Assembly: GCA_965276785.1 (NCBI GenBank)
Contig: OZ255629.1
Location: forward strand, 62,001 to 126,000
DNA from: LMUY01 sp965276785
Lineage (GTDB): Bacteria; Pseudomonadota; Alphaproteobacteria; Acetobacterales; Acetobacteraceae
Direction of reading: 5' to 3'
Length of the DNA: 64,000 nt
The stretch's first letter is position 1, and the number at the start of each line of letters is the position of its first letter. A program made the translations under genes and the position numbers. Positions 36,171 through 44,536 of the stretch are shown here, piece by piece. The notes under the pieces are model-generated. The model worked only from the letters and a program-made list of their open reading frames with translations. It did no database searches and was not told the DNA's origin.

Positions 36171-36458
36171 TCAAGTTCTCAACTTGAGAACTTGATCACC
36201 CGCCGGGCGCACCCCCTTCCATCCGCCCGGCCCGTCTAGCGCCTCCACCTCCATCGCCGGCACCACCGGCAAGCCCAGTTCAAGCCAAAGCTGGCGCGCC
36301 GCCGCCATTCCAAACGTGTGCCGGGCCTCAGCAACTAACCGCACCCTTGTGACATGGGCTTGGTGGGCGAGCGCCACCGTCCCGCAAAGGCGCTGGCTGC
36401 CGGGTGGAAGCTCGACAATGCCGTATGCTTCCCCCCCGGGGTTCGGGCTGTCGTTCAT
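36171..36458 (-). CDS. Hypothetical protein, 95 aa
   Basis: It starts MNDSPNPGGEAYGIVELPPG; the frame overlaps the upstream gene's stop by four bases (ATGA), which supports translation. The middle has a helix, RVRLVAEARHTFGMAAARQL, followed by LGLPVVPAMEV. No known domain is seen. Last of a three-gene leftward set (37512 to 36171). Confidence 0.5.
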   Translation of the reverse strand: MNDSPNPGGEAYGIVELPPGSQRLCGTVALAHQAHVTRVRLVAEARHTFGMAAARQLWLELGLPVVPAMEVEALDGPGGWKGVRPAGDQVLKLRT

Positions 36459-37009
36459 CCTCCCGCCCTCCCGCCCAGCACTCGCGCCGCATCACGCAGG
36501 AATGCCACGGTCATCGTATCATGGTATTCAACATCCTCCGGATCGACTGAGGGGCGCTCGATGAAGCTCCAAACGTCCAGCGCCACCAGCATCTTGCAGT
36601 AGATGCCCTCGACTGAGGTAGCCGGCGTGACCTGCATCGCGTCGATCTGGCTTGTGCTCTTGTCAGCCAAGTCGTTGCACTCGGCTGTGAGCGCGGTCAA
36701 CTCGGGGCGGCGCGGATCACGCTCCCAGCGATCGTATCCCTCGTCCGATGCCCAGCATTCACCATACCGCCGCACGAAGTCAGCCCGCAGATCAGTGTGC
36801 TGCTTTTCGACGACGGCCGCCGCGTCTTCGATCGCGCGCCAGCGGTTATAGATGAGGACGACGGGATCGGAGGCCATAGCGGTCAACTCGGCATCAGGGT
36901 GCGTTGCGGTGGCAGGCCGCGCGGTCGAGGGCGTTGAAACTTCGCGGCGCCGCGAAGTTGTCAGGGCGGCAGCGGCGCCCAATAGGCCCCGGCGGGTCGG
37001 GACGATCAT
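36455..37009 (-). CDS. Hypothetical protein with twin-arginine-like start, 184 aa
   Basis: The N-terminus MIVPTRRGLLGAAAALTTSRRR resembles a short Tat leader. The rest is mainly helical and acidic, e.g. YNRWRAIEDAAAVVEKQHTD and LTALTAECNDLADKSTSQID. It is related in style to the upstream gene (both have THPDA after the leader). ATG 37009 overlaps the upstream stop. Such tandem helical proteins with repeated ATHPDAEL segments recur in Acetobacteraceae accessory regions as far as I recall; function unknown. Confidence 0.55.
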   Translation of the reverse strand: MIVPTRRGLLGAAAALTTSRRREVSTPSTARPATATHPDAELTAMASDPVVLIYNRWRAIEDAAAVVEKQHTDLRADFVRRYGECWASDEGYDRWERDPRRPELTALTAECNDLADKSTSQIDAMQVTPATSVEGIYCKMLVALDVWSFIERPSVDPEDVEYHDTMTVAFLRDAARVLGGRAGG

Positions 37010-37512
37010 GCCACCGATCCCGCATAAACCAAGTCGCACAAGCCTGCCACCAAGCTGACGGCAAGCCGCTGATCGGTGGCGAGGTCATCTTCTTTTATCT
37101 CATTGTACGACCAGAACAACTGCCAATCTACCGGCGCGCCACCCCGGCACCAGTAAATGGCCTTGGCCTTGACGAAGGCGCCGTCCAAGCTTCGAAGCGG
37201 CGTCTCCTCGATCTGGTGAATGAGGTAGGACACGACCCCCCACTCCGGCAATTCGTCGCAATCCTGCTCAGGGTCCATAACCTCCAAGGCCTCGTTCAGC
37301 GCAACGCACGCCGCATCTAGCGCGGCGCCCAAGCTCAGAAGGTGGGCGTCGGGGTGCGTGGAGGCGATCGGCGCAGCACGGGCTTGCAAAGGTGTTGCGA
37401 CGGCCGCCAAAGCAGGCAGCAGTGCGGCGCCGAAAAACAGACGGCGGCGGGTGGAGTGAGCGAGCGAGAGCGGCGCAGCGGCCGCGGGTGTGGTAAGGTT
37501 GTAGTCAGCCAT
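37006..37512 (-). CDS. Hypothetical exported protein, 168 aa
   Basis: It starts MADYNLTTPAAAAPLSLAHS, then a twin-arginine-like RRRLFFGAALLPALAAVATP leader ending near QARAAP. The mature part has ASTHPDAHLLSLGAALDAAC and VSYLIHQIEETPLRSLDGAF and is mostly helical. It is likely a paralogue of the next gene. Its start lies 140 bases from the divergent XRE regulator, with repeated operator-like sequences between. Confidence 0.55.
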   Translation of the reverse strand: MADYNLTTPAAAAPLSLAHSTRRRLFFGAALLPALAAVATPLQARAAPIASTHPDAHLLSLGAALDAACVALNEALEVMDPEQDCDELPEWGVVSYLIHQIEETPLRSLDGAFVKAKAIYWCRGGAPVDWQLFWSYNEIKEDDLATDQRLAVSLVAGLCDLVYAGSVA

Positions 37513-37589
37513 AGCCTGCTTGCCTCCAAGCGGTTGCGGTTAGGCCGGGCGAGCGGTTACAGCCGCGCGTTCGGCCGATTGCGGCAATC

Positions 37590-37660
37590 GTGCTCATACG
37601 ATAACCTGGCCTCATCGTATTCATAGGTCCGCTATGCGGTCAAGGTGCTCGTATGATAAC
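37590..37660. promoter_or_regulatory. Operator-like repeats between divergent genes
   Basis: Two 16-bp direct repeats of GTGCTCRTAYGATAAC start at 37590 and 37645 (14 of 16 identical). An ATCGTAT (37614-37620) faces the ATACGAT of the first copy as an inverted half-site. The second repeat covers the ATG of the XRE gene, so binding could block both promoters. Confidence 0.55.
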
Positions 37661-37883
37661 AGGGGTTCAGGCGCGTATGGCGCGAGCAGCCTTGAAGTTG
37701 GGCGTTCGCGACGTTGCGCTTCTCGCAAAGGTTTCGCCAGCCACAATCACCCGAATAGAGGCTGATCAGACAGCCAATGCCTCTACTCTCGCCGTGGTTC
37801 GCACCGCCCTCGAATCGGCTGGCGTTGAGTTCATTGAGGAGAACGGGGGCGGACCAGGGGTACGATTGAGGACGGGCGCGTGA
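37653..37883 (+). CDS. XRE-family helix-turn-helix regulator, 76 aa
   Basis: A one-domain Cro/CI-type DNA-binding protein: VQARMARAALKLGVRDVALL and VSPATITRIEADQTANASTL form the HTH (residues ~5-45), and the end VEFIEENGGGPGVRLR is typical of small XRE proteins. It is divergent from the 37512 gene set. The operator-like repeats overlap its start codon, so autorepression is likely. Confidence 0.8.
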   Translation: MITGVQARMARAALKLGVRDVALLAKVSPATITRIEADQTANASTLAVVRTALESAGVEFIEENGGGPGVRLRTGA

Positions 37884-37924
37884 CTGAGGTGGACAGGCAC
37901 GAACGGGCGGTGCCGCGTTGCAGT

Positions 37925-38875
37925 TTAAGGCGATATGCCAATGTGCCTGAACACCAGCAACGGGGTAACGCCGTAAAGCCCATCGGAGCGCCCCACGTTT
38001 CTAAGCAAGCCTGCATAACCACAAGCACTCTTCAGCGTTTGGCTCTGGTTAAGACAGAACTTCGTTGCCAGATCCTCGATGTCAACGTCGGCGTTATCTG
38101 GTTTGGCATCATAGATGCCCAAAATGTGCCATATGCCCTGAACTTTCGCGCCGTGAGTCATGGTTATTTCTGTGGCAGACGTAATCAAGCCGGTCTCGAC
38201 GATTGGGCAATGTATGACTTGTCCACCCTCAGTTCTTACGCGCAGATGCACACTATCTGGCAAAGTAGCAATCAAGGCGTTCATTAATTTTACGTCACGC
38301 TGCGCGCGCTTCTCCCTGCTTCTTTTGTCCAAAGAAGAAGTAACCGGATCATCCAGAAGTGTTATAGTCTTGTCTTCTTTAATGAATAGAGACACCAAGC
38401 TTCGATTTAGGTGGTTCTTCACCTCTGGGACCGTTTGAGACGGACGAGAATGAGTTGTGTCGAGGATTAGTATTTCGCCGGATACCAATACAAAAGAGCC
38501 TAATCCAACATGATCTAAGTCATACTTTATGATGTCGCGTGCTTGCAGCAAATCCAAAAGTTCAACTGCGTTTGACCAAAGTGGATCAATCGTGCGTTCT
38601 AGTGTGTCCCTGTTTGTATTTCCGGAATGATCTATAAAGCCCGCCGTCGCTTTTGCGACCGCTGCCGAAGCGCCTGCTGTGATGCTTGCATTACGACTTC
38701 CGGTTTCCTCCGTTTCCAGGATTTGCTTCACGCCGCTTATGTGACCAGCGGGATTTAGTTGAGCTAGATAGGAGGCCACCCGTCGAGCATCTTGGTAAAG
38801 AAAATCAAATACGGAACCGCTTTCCTGCCGTTCGTCCGGCACGCTGGATGAAAGCTCTTCTGTCTGCTGCTTCAC
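37925..38875 (-). CDS. DUF6414-like protein of unknown function, 316 aa
   Basis: A soluble protein beginning around SVFDFLYQDARRVASYLAQL, a segment I associate with DUF6414 (from memory, unchecked). Later come NRSLVSLFIKEDKTITLLDD and GAKVQGIWHILGIYDAKPDN. Base composition is noticeably less GC-rich than the phage genes around it, which suggests separate acquisition. The GTG start at 38875 makes it overlap the small coiled-coil gene by 71 bases; a later start is possible. Its place among non-phage genes at the element's far end suggests cargo, perhaps a defence function, but that is speculation. Confidence 0.6.
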   Translation of the reverse strand: MKQQTEELSSSVPDERQESGSVFDFLYQDARRVASYLAQLNPAGHISGVKQILETEETGSRNASITAGASAAVAKATAGFIDHSGNTNRDTLERTIDPLWSNAVELLDLLQARDIIKYDLDHVGLGSFVLVSGEILILDTTHSRPSQTVPEVKNHLNRSLVSLFIKEDKTITLLDDPVTSSLDKRSREKRAQRDVKLMNALIATLPDSVHLRVRTEGGQVIHCPIVETGLITSATEITMTHGAKVQGIWHILGIYDAKPDNADVDIEDLATKFCLNQSQTLKSACGYAGLLRNVGRSDGLYGVTPLLVFRHIGISP

Positions 38876-39017
38876 GCCTTGTCTCCTCGACCGCCTCTTT
38901 CACCTTTGTAATATCCTGCGCAATAGGGGAAATAACAGTCTCTGAGAGCTTTGAGACGTGCTTTTCAGCTTCGGTATCGCTGTCTGCCGAACCGAGCTTG
39001 GTTTTCTTAGCCATCAT
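38805..39017 (-). CDS. Small coiled-coil protein, 70 aa
   Basis: MMAKKTKLGSADSDTEAEKH is followed by a charged helix, VISPIAQDITKVKEAVEETR. The ATG follows GGAGCGTGG and overlaps the upstream stop, and the 3' end overlaps the DUF6414-like gene in another frame. A partner of that gene is possible. Confidence 0.45.
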   Translation of the reverse strand: MMAKKTKLGSADSDTEAEKHVSKLSETVISPIAQDITKVKEAVEETRREAADRRAFIQRAGRTAGKRFRI

Positions 39018-39427
39018 CCACGCTCCAATCGAGTTTCCGGCGCCGCCTCACTGGAAGTGGTAGCCTCACAATTAAATGCCAGATTGGTAGACAAATCCTC
39101 AACGCCCTGTTGAGCATCACAGCGGTTAACGCCGCATACGAGCGTCGCGACTAGCTGCTGGTAGCGCTTCGTTTGCACAAACATTCCCCACCACCTCTCC
39201 ACCGCCTCGGCAGTCGGGACCGTCCGCCCCGACGGCCGGCAAGCTACGACGGCGCCGAAAACAATCTGGACAGCCCGGCGTCCTGCTGCTATGCACTTTC
39301 CCAATTGCTGCGTCCAACGACACGCAAGGGGCATGGTGTGGCTAGGCGTGGCGCGGCCGGTGTGGCTTGAATGGCATGGCGCAGCAGAGATCGGCATGGC
39401 GGGTTTGGCAGGGTTTCTGCTTAACAC
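39014..39427 (-). CDS. Hypothetical protein, 137 aa or shorter
   Basis: The frame is open from 39427. An internal ATG (MPLACRWTQQLGKCIAAGRR) may be the true start because the first 30 residues are low-complexity. Later are VERWWGMFVQTKRYQQLVAT and CGVNRCDAQQGVED. Its stop overlaps the next start by four bases, supporting that it is translated. No family recognised. Confidence 0.4.
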   Translation of the reverse strand: MLSRNPAKPAMPISAAPCHSSHTGRATPSHTMPLACRWTQQLGKCIAAGRRAVQIVFGAVVACRPSGRTVPTAEAVERWWGMFVQTKRYQQLVATLVCGVNRCDAQQGVEDLSTNLAFNCEATTSSEAAPETRLERG

Positions 39428-39503
39428 GATGCAACTAGCGATATAGAAAACGACAGCCTCGCTCTAGCACAGCGAGGTTTGTCCATTGCTCCCCCATCAG
39501 CTC

Positions 39504-39710
39504 TCACCACTCCGCCGCATCGCCAGTCTCCGCCAGCGCCGCCCGCCGCAGCGTCTGCAGCGCAATCCCCACCATCGCCATGTCATCGCTCTCCGCCAGC
39601 ACCAGCAGCGCCCGCCTGGTCGCCTCACGGAACTCCTCGCGCATGCCCGGTGCAAGCCGCCCGCGCGGGTCGCAACGACCGTGGCCAACGTTGGCCACGA
39701 CTTGCACCAT
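39504..39710 (-). CDS. Small phage-type protein, 68 aa
   Basis: A helical protein with EFREATRRALLVLAESDDMA and GIALQTLRRAALAETGDAAE. ATG 39710 lies four bases after the stop of the next gene upstream, so it is the end of the structural-type leftward unit. Function unknown. Confidence 0.5.
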   Translation of the reverse strand: MVQVVANVGHGRCDPRGRLAPGMREEFREATRRALLVLAESDDMAMVGIALQTLRRAALAETGDAAEW

Positions 39711-39714
39711 CGGC

Positions 39715-39948
39715 TCAATCGCTGCCGGGCACGTCGCCCGGGCAAACGGCCCCGATCAGCCGTAGCGTCTCAATCGCGTCCGCCTGCGCGGCCACAGTGG
39801 CATCGACCGCCTCTTGATCGACCCCAGCGCTCAACAGCAAGTGCCGCATGGCTTCCAGGTGAGACGCGACATCCGCCGCCGCCGTCGGCACTCCCTCGCG
39901 CAGCTTGGCCGCCAGTTCAGTAGGGGTATGGACCAATCTGTCGCTCAT
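39715..39948 (-). CDS. Small phage-type protein, 77 aa
   Basis: Begins MSDRLVHTPTELAAKLREGV and is helical throughout (DVASHLEAMRHLLLSAGVDQ). ATG 39948 overlaps the hub-like gene's stop. Probably a small virion-related or chaperone gene by position; not recognised. Confidence 0.5.
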   Translation of the reverse strand: MSDRLVHTPTELAAKLREGVPTAAADVASHLEAMRHLLLSAGVDQEAVDATVAAQADAIETLRLIGAVCPGDVPGSD

Positions 39949-40814
39949 GCGATCGGCACCGAGCCCGGGCGCGCCGCTTTCATGGTCGAGAACCATTCAC
40001 CTCCAGGCGTCTCGCTCGCAAGCGAATGGTTGATGTGATAAACCCGCCACGTGCCACAGGCAGGCTGAAGGCTACTCTTCACCATCACGTCGCTCCCGTA
40101 CGCAATTGTGGGATTGAACAGCGTCCTCAGGATGATGCCCAAGCTGTCATAGGCGGGATATCCAACCATGCCGGTTTCTGGTGAAATCACCGGCACGGTC
40201 GAGCCACGGGCTGCATTCTTCGGCCAGATATCCAGACGATTGTTCTCAATGATCCAGTTGATATTGGCGGCTTCAGCGCAGCGGATAATCTGATCCCGTC
40301 CCGTCCCCGCGTAGTAGGGGCTCGCGAGCTTGACCGACACGCCCCAATTCTGGAAGCGGAGGCCCATCTGCTTGGCCAGCCCGGACATGATCAGCGCAAC
40401 GTCAGTCGCACCGGGATAACTGCTTGGTGGGACTGGTTTGACTGCCTCCAAAGCCCCTACAGAGGCCTCGACGTTGAAGGACACCTGAGGAGCGCCGTCG
40501 AAATCAACATAAGCGTTCGTTATGGTGCCAACGAAGACCTCGCTCATCCCGGACTCGTAGTCACCCGCGGAGAGCGCGACACTATTCTTCCGAAGCTCGG
40601 TTATCAGCAGCCCCAGCGTGGAAAGCTGGTTCATCTGCGATTGCGTCATGCCGTAGATGCGAGCTAGGAGATGGCCCATTGAGTTACCGCCCTCAGTCGT
40701 GATGGTCGCAATCACGCGGAGCCCGGAAACGGTGATCGTGTTCGCACCAGTCTCCCCGAATGATCCTTTCCCGAGTGAGAAGGCGACGTCGATCCGCTTT
40801 TTTGTGTAACTCAT
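39945..40814 (-). CDS. Baseplate hub / phage late control D-like protein
   Basis: A 289-residue protein with the features of non-contractile or contractile phage hub proteins: VAFSLGKGSFGETGANTITV and SGLRVIATITTEGG at the N-terminus, TVGxLxxL-like MTQSQMNQLSTLGLLITELR, then GMSEVFVGTITNAYVDFDGA and MSGLAKQMGLRFQNWGVSVK with CAEAANINWIIENNRLDIWP. It would form the tip of a tail, but no other tail gene is present. Presence of this gene alone is odd for a satellite and may be a leftover. Confidence 0.6.
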   Translation of the reverse strand: MSYTKKRIDVAFSLGKGSFGETGANTITVSGLRVIATITTEGGNSMGHLLARIYGMTQSQMNQLSTLGLLITELRKNSVALSAGDYESGMSEVFVGTITNAYVDFDGAPQVSFNVEASVGALEAVKPVPPSSYPGATDVALIMSGLAKQMGLRFQNWGVSVKLASPYYAGTGRDQIIRCAEAANINWIIENNRLDIWPKNAARGSTVPVISPETGMVGYPAYDSLGIILRTLFNPTIAYGSDVMVKSSLQPACGTWRVYHINHSLASETPGGEWFSTMKAARPGSVPIA

Positions 40815-40817
40815 GGG

Positions 40818-41078
40818 CTACCGATCCGGTACCGCGGGCGCTACGGCCGTCTGCCGCGCCATCGCGGCGTTCCGGTGCCGGGTCATCACTACTTCTGCCG
40901 CCTGCCGGTAAGTCGCGCCACCGGCGAACCCGAGCAAGCCCGAAACCATCTCAGTCACGTGCAACGGACAGTCTTTCACCGCCTGCGCAAGCGCCACGCT
41001 GCAGGAGCCGGTGTTCTCCACCGCAAGGATGAAGTTCAGCCGATCGGCCACCGTGCTGGTATCTGTGCTGCCGCTCAT
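40818..41078 (-). CDS. Small hypothetical protein, 86 aa
   Basis: Helical, with VADRLNFILAVENTGSCSVA and LLGFAGGATYRQAAEVVMTR. Its ATG overlaps the stop of the upstream coiled-coil gene and it precedes the hub-like gene by three bases. No known family. Confidence 0.5.
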   Translation of the reverse strand: MSGSTDTSTVADRLNFILAVENTGSCSVALAQAVKDCPLHVTEMVSGLLGFAGGATYRQAAEVVMTRHRNAAMARQTAVAPAVPDR

Positions 41079-41812
41079 GCGCCTTCACCCGGCAGGCTAG
41101 CGTTCGCATCCACCTGCAATGCCTCCAGCGTCGCTTCCCAAGGCCTCGCGCCCGGCATCGCCTGTGTCAGCTCATGCCAATAGTTCGCGGGCGTGTAGTA
41201 CCGACGCAAAGCCTCCGCTTGCGCCCGGTCGGCCGGCTTGCCGAACGTGCTGCCAGGCGTCTCGACCCGCGGGTAAGCACCCTGATTGAGGAACCATGCG
41301 AACGCTGCGCCCGCATCGGCGAGGTCGCGCTCCGCCTGCTCCAACGCCTCCGCCACGGCCACCACCGCTGGCGACTGCAGCAGCACCGCCAGCGCCGCAT
41401 CCTTCGCCCGGTCGGCCGCTCGTCTCACCTGGCTGCGGGCGGCCTCAATCCGCTCGCTCAGACCGTTGCGGGCAGCCTTGGCAGCATCCAGCCCGTCCTC
41501 CGCCTCCAGCAAGGCCGCACGGGCCGCCTTGACCGTCTGCGGCGCCTCCCCAGCCTCGCCAATCGCGCTGGCTAGGACATGCTGGCTAGCTGCGGCCTTG
41601 GCCACCTCCAGCGCTTCCGCAGCCGCAGCAACCGCCTCGTCAGCGGCATACTGCGCATCACGCAACTGGCCGGCCGCGCCCTCCAGCTTGGCAAGCTGCT
41701 CCTCCGCCGCCTGGCGCTCCGCAATGGCCAGGCCAAGCTCCGCCCGCTGTGGCGAAGCAAACCCGCCGCTCACCAGCTTCGGCCGCGCCGAGACTCGCGC
41801 GCCTAGCATCAA
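41075..41812 (-). CDS. Ala-rich coiled-coil protein, 245 aa
   Basis: Long heptad-like helices run from residue ~25 to 165 (AERQAAEEQLAKLEGAAGQL, ALLEAEDGLDAAKAARNGLS), followed by a globular tail with FLNQGAYPRVETPG and LRRYYTPANYWHELTQAMPG. This looks like a structural or scaffold-like protein. By position between terminase and hub it may be a virion protein, but I see no capsid fold. Confidence 0.55.
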   Translation of the reverse strand: MMLGARVSARPKLVSGGFASPQRAELGLAIAERQAAEEQLAKLEGAAGQLRDAQYAADEAVAAAAEALEVAKAAASQHVLASAIGEAGEAPQTVKAARAALLEAEDGLDAAKAARNGLSERIEAARSQVRRAADRAKDAALAVLLQSPAVVAVAEALEQAERDLADAGAAFAWFLNQGAYPRVETPGSTFGKPADRAQAEALRRYYTPANYWHELTQAMPGARPWEATLEALQVDANASLPGEGA

Positions 41813-42066
41813 CGGCCCAGCCGCGACGCGTTCGGAAACATTTCAGTCCGCGCCGTTGAGGCCTTGGCGTCGGTGGCGAGCTTTCGTTGCGCTAGTTGCC
41901 GCCGCAACCGCCTGTCCATCGCCGCAGTCACGCTGCCCGTCTCGATGTCCAACATGCCATTCAGCTTGATTGCGATGTCGTCCAACTCTGGCGAGGGCAT
42001 CTTCTCTTGCAGGAAGGACACGAGGTCACTGAGGGCTTCGGCTACTTCGGCTAAAGGTGCTGGCAT
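41809..42066 (-). CDS. Small hypothetical protein, 85 aa
   Basis: Starts MPAPLAEVAEALSDLVSFLQ; helical, with KLNGMLDIETGSVTAAMDRR. Its end overlaps the coiled-coil gene's start. It lies 184 bases downstream of the terminase stop. Confidence 0.5.
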   Translation of the reverse strand: MPAPLAEVAEALSDLVSFLQEKMPSPELDDIAIKLNGMLDIETGSVTAAMDRRLRRQLAQRKLATDAKASTARTEMFPNASRLGR

Positions 42067-42250
42067 AATGGGGTTCCTAATGATAAAAACGTGTCAGGCA
42101 AATGCAAGGCGGTGAATAAGAAGGTGCCGGCCGCCGATAGGAAGCGAACCCTCGCGCCGGCTGTCGGGGTTAGTTGCATGCCGTGGCCACTCGCCGACTT
42201 ACGCCACGATCCACGCGTCTGCGCGCGCGAATGCTGTTGAACGGCGGCCA

Positions 42251-43732
42251 TCACCGGCCCGCTCCGAAAGTGAGATAGAGCGGCTTAGACCGCTTCTGCG
42301 CGAACAGCTTCACCGCGTCAGGGTTGATGTTGAGCGGCGCTTGCACGGTGCCCATCATCATCACCGCGCCTGCTACTGCGTTCGCCAGGTCATCGTGTCC
42401 GCCCGGACCATGGTCGATTGAATCCCGGCCGCCGCGCGCGGTGCGCCGCTCTAGGTCGCAAAGCTGCTTCACCAGCCTTGGCAGGTCCAATAGCTCGACC
42501 TGGTGCGAGTTGAGCAACGGCAGCAATGCCCCATACAGATCACTGCGAGGCTTCTCCGCCAGCTCATACGTGATGCCTCGTTTCGTAAACGGCTCGCGGC
42601 ACCATTCGCCGCCGTATCGATCACCCTGCACCTTGGTAATGCGATAGGACTTCAGCACATTGCAGAAATCCTCGACCACGGCGGCCGGGCTGAACGGCGG
42701 CTTCACCTCGCGCACCAGGTCCAGCACGATCGGGCCGGGCGGGTCGGCGTAGGGCTTCTCGCGGTGCGCAATCGCCAACGTCATGGCGTCGCTCGAACCC
42801 CCGCTCGGGTCCACAAAGGCGACGTATCTGGTCCCGGTGATCGGCGGTAGTTCATGCCGGTTCGGCACCGTGCAAGCCTCCACCACCTCGCGCGCGACAA
42901 ACGCGGCAATGTCGTCACGGAACTGCGCACCATACTCGGCCGAAGCTCGCGCCGGGTCATCCTCGTAAGCCGCCTCAATCACCGCCGGGTCTATCGTCGG
43001 GTTCATCTCCGCCGTGCTGCCGCGCCATACCAGCACCCGGCTGCCGTCCTGCGCCCAATGCTTGCGGAAGGCGGCATACAGCGCACCGCGCTTGGCGTAG
43101 GGGCTGGAGGCGATCAACAGCATGCTGCCGGGAATGCTCGATAGCCCAGGGCGCACCGCGGCAAGGATTTCCTCATCCGGGTTGGCAGAGGTCTCGTCAT
43201 TGCGGAGGAACGCCACTTCGTCCACCAGCATCGCCGCCAACGTGTACCCTCGCACACCGCGATAGGTGGCGGTGTGAATCTCGATCACCACGTTGCAGTT
43301 AAGCTCCACGCTCTCCGCCGTCTCATCGCCCTTGATCGCGGCCAAGGCGGGCACATTGTTCAGCAAGCCCAGCACGTAGCGGAAGATGGTTCGCGCCTGC
43401 TTCCGGTCCGCCGCAACGATGGGAATGGTGGCGATCTCACCCGGCGCGAGAAGCGGCGCATAGTCGCGATAGGTGGCCAGGTAGACGGCAAGCAAGGCCA
43501 GGATGCGGCTCTTGCCACCACGCCGGCCACAGATGAGCGCCGCCTCGGTAAACGCGGCCGTAGGAGCCGCTGCGCGACCCGTGTGGTGCCGGTAGAGGGC
43601 GAGGGCGGCGTCATCCATCGGCAGGGCGAACAAGGCCGCCAGGAAGGCCCGCCAGGCGGCCCAGGAGGGGGCACCGCCTCGGAAATGCGGGGCATACACC
43701 TCCGGGTCGTCCAGGTCCGCCAGAATGCTCAC
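42251..43732 (-). CDS. Phage terminase large subunit
   Basis: A 493-residue packaging motor with both domains intact. ATPase: Walker A-like CGRRGGKSRI (residue ~69), Walker B-like AAMLVDEVAFL (~165). Nuclease: acidic residues in YVAFVDPSGGSSDAM (~303), KVQGDRYGGEWC (~375) and GGHDDLANAVAG (~448). It would cleave and translocate concatemeric DNA into proheads. Full length and uninterrupted, which argues that packaging matters to this element. GTG/ATG overlap with the small subunit. Confidence 0.88.
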   Translation of the reverse strand: MSILADLDDPEVYAPHFRGGAPSWAAWRAFLAALFALPMDDAALALYRHHTGRAAAPTAAFTEAALICGRRGGKSRILALLAVYLATYRDYAPLLAPGEIATIPIVAADRKQARTIFRYVLGLLNNVPALAAIKGDETAESVELNCNVVIEIHTATYRGVRGYTLAAMLVDEVAFLRNDETSANPDEEILAAVRPGLSSIPGSMLLIASSPYAKRGALYAAFRKHWAQDGSRVLVWRGSTAEMNPTIDPAVIEAAYEDDPARASAEYGAQFRDDIAAFVAREVVEACTVPNRHELPPITGTRYVAFVDPSGGSSDAMTLAIAHREKPYADPPGPIVLDLVREVKPPFSPAAVVEDFCNVLKSYRITKVQGDRYGGEWCREPFTKRGITYELAEKPRSDLYGALLPLLNSHQVELLDLPRLVKQLCDLERRTARGGRDSIDHGPGGHDDLANAVAGAVMMMGTVQAPLNINPDAVKLFAQKRSKPLYLTFGAGR

Positions 43733-44139
43733 GCGGCAGACTTCCTAGCCCGGTCAGCATGGATGTCCGCCAAGGTCCGGGGCCGCTCGGCCACGCTCTT
43801 CATCCCAAGGTCACGAAGCACACGCGACAGAGATGCCGACCACGCAAGGTAAGTCCGCGAATCAAGCTCGGTCTGCTCGCCCGTCTGCGCAAACTTGCGA
43901 TCCATGGTCGCGATGCGAAGGGTGAGTTGCACAGCCCGTTCGATGAGAGCGCGTTGCGTCGCGCTGGGGGCGCCACCGATGTGCGCAGTCATGGCGGCGC
44001 GGGTATCTCGCACCAGCCGCCCTTCCTTGGTGCGACCGTCAAGCTTCGCCAGTGCAGCGGGGCGGGAATAGGGGAACACGGCGGGCAAGATTGTGGCTCC
44101 ATATGCAGCAGATATCGGCCGGATATTGGACGGATGCAT
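43729..44139 (-). CDS. Probable terminase small subunit, 136 aa
   Basis: The helical protein starting MHPSNIRPISAAYGATILPA directly precedes the large terminase and overlaps it by four bases. It has KEGRLVRDTRAAMTAHIGGA and QRALIERAVQLTLRIATMDR, like short small-terminase-type proteins of alphaproteobacterial phages. The frame continues upstream to 44451, but that part carries the TGGCACGC repeats and has no clear start. Confidence 0.6.
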   Translation of the reverse strand: MHPSNIRPISAAYGATILPAVFPYSRPAALAKLDGRTKEGRLVRDTRAAMTAHIGGAPSATQRALIERAVQLTLRIATMDRKFAQTGEQTELDSRTYLAWSASLSRVLRDLGMKSVAERPRTLADIHADRARKSAA

Positions 44140-44450
44140 TGAGTGAGTGCAAGTCTCGCCCACAAAGTCGAGAATAACGAGGTAGTATCTACCGCTGTTT
44201 ACCGCCTTGCGTAAGCGGCTACACGCAATCACTGCAATCCATGTATGTCTGAGATTTGCGCTGTTCACGTTTTTCGTGAGGTCAAGGATGATGCGAACAT
44301 GCAGAGCTTCTGTCGGGTGGCAGAAGCATTCGGGAAGCAGGGTTGTGAGTTCGTCAGCACCGCAGCACTCTGATTCCGGCGGTTCATCTGCCGTCTGGCA
44401 CGCAGTGGCACGCGTGCCAGACCATTGCAGGCGCTTTTTTGGAAAACTCA
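44140..44450. other. Non-coding gap with part of the TGGCACGC repeat cluster
   Basis: 311 bases between the primase stop and the small terminase start. The sequence is less GC-rich than its surroundings. It holds the first repeat (44396-44419); otherwise I see no gene. The promoter of the terminase unit should lie here. Confidence 0.5.
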
Positions 44451-44536
44451 TTACGTATACGGATATGACGTGTGTAGAGGAGGCTCGTCAGAGAGTTGGC
44501 CGTACAATGCAGTGGCACGCGTGCCAGTGCGTGCCA
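44396..44536. repeat. TGGCACGC half-site cluster at the primase 3' end
   Basis: Two copies of the perfect 14-bp palindrome TGGCACGCGTGCCA (44406-44419 and 44513-44526) are each flanked by a further half-site on the outer side, TGGCACGC at 44396-44403 and GCGTGCCA at 44529-44536. Read inward, the two 24-bp blocks match at 23 of 24 positions in opposite orientation. The second block lies inside the primase gene. Possible origin or regulator site. Confidence 0.65.

Noticed and set aside
42051..42254. 67-codon minus-strand ORF between terminase and the 85-aa gene
   Set aside because: It starts in an ATGA overlap but has no recognisable fold and overlaps the next gene; possibly a remnant, too weak to annotate.
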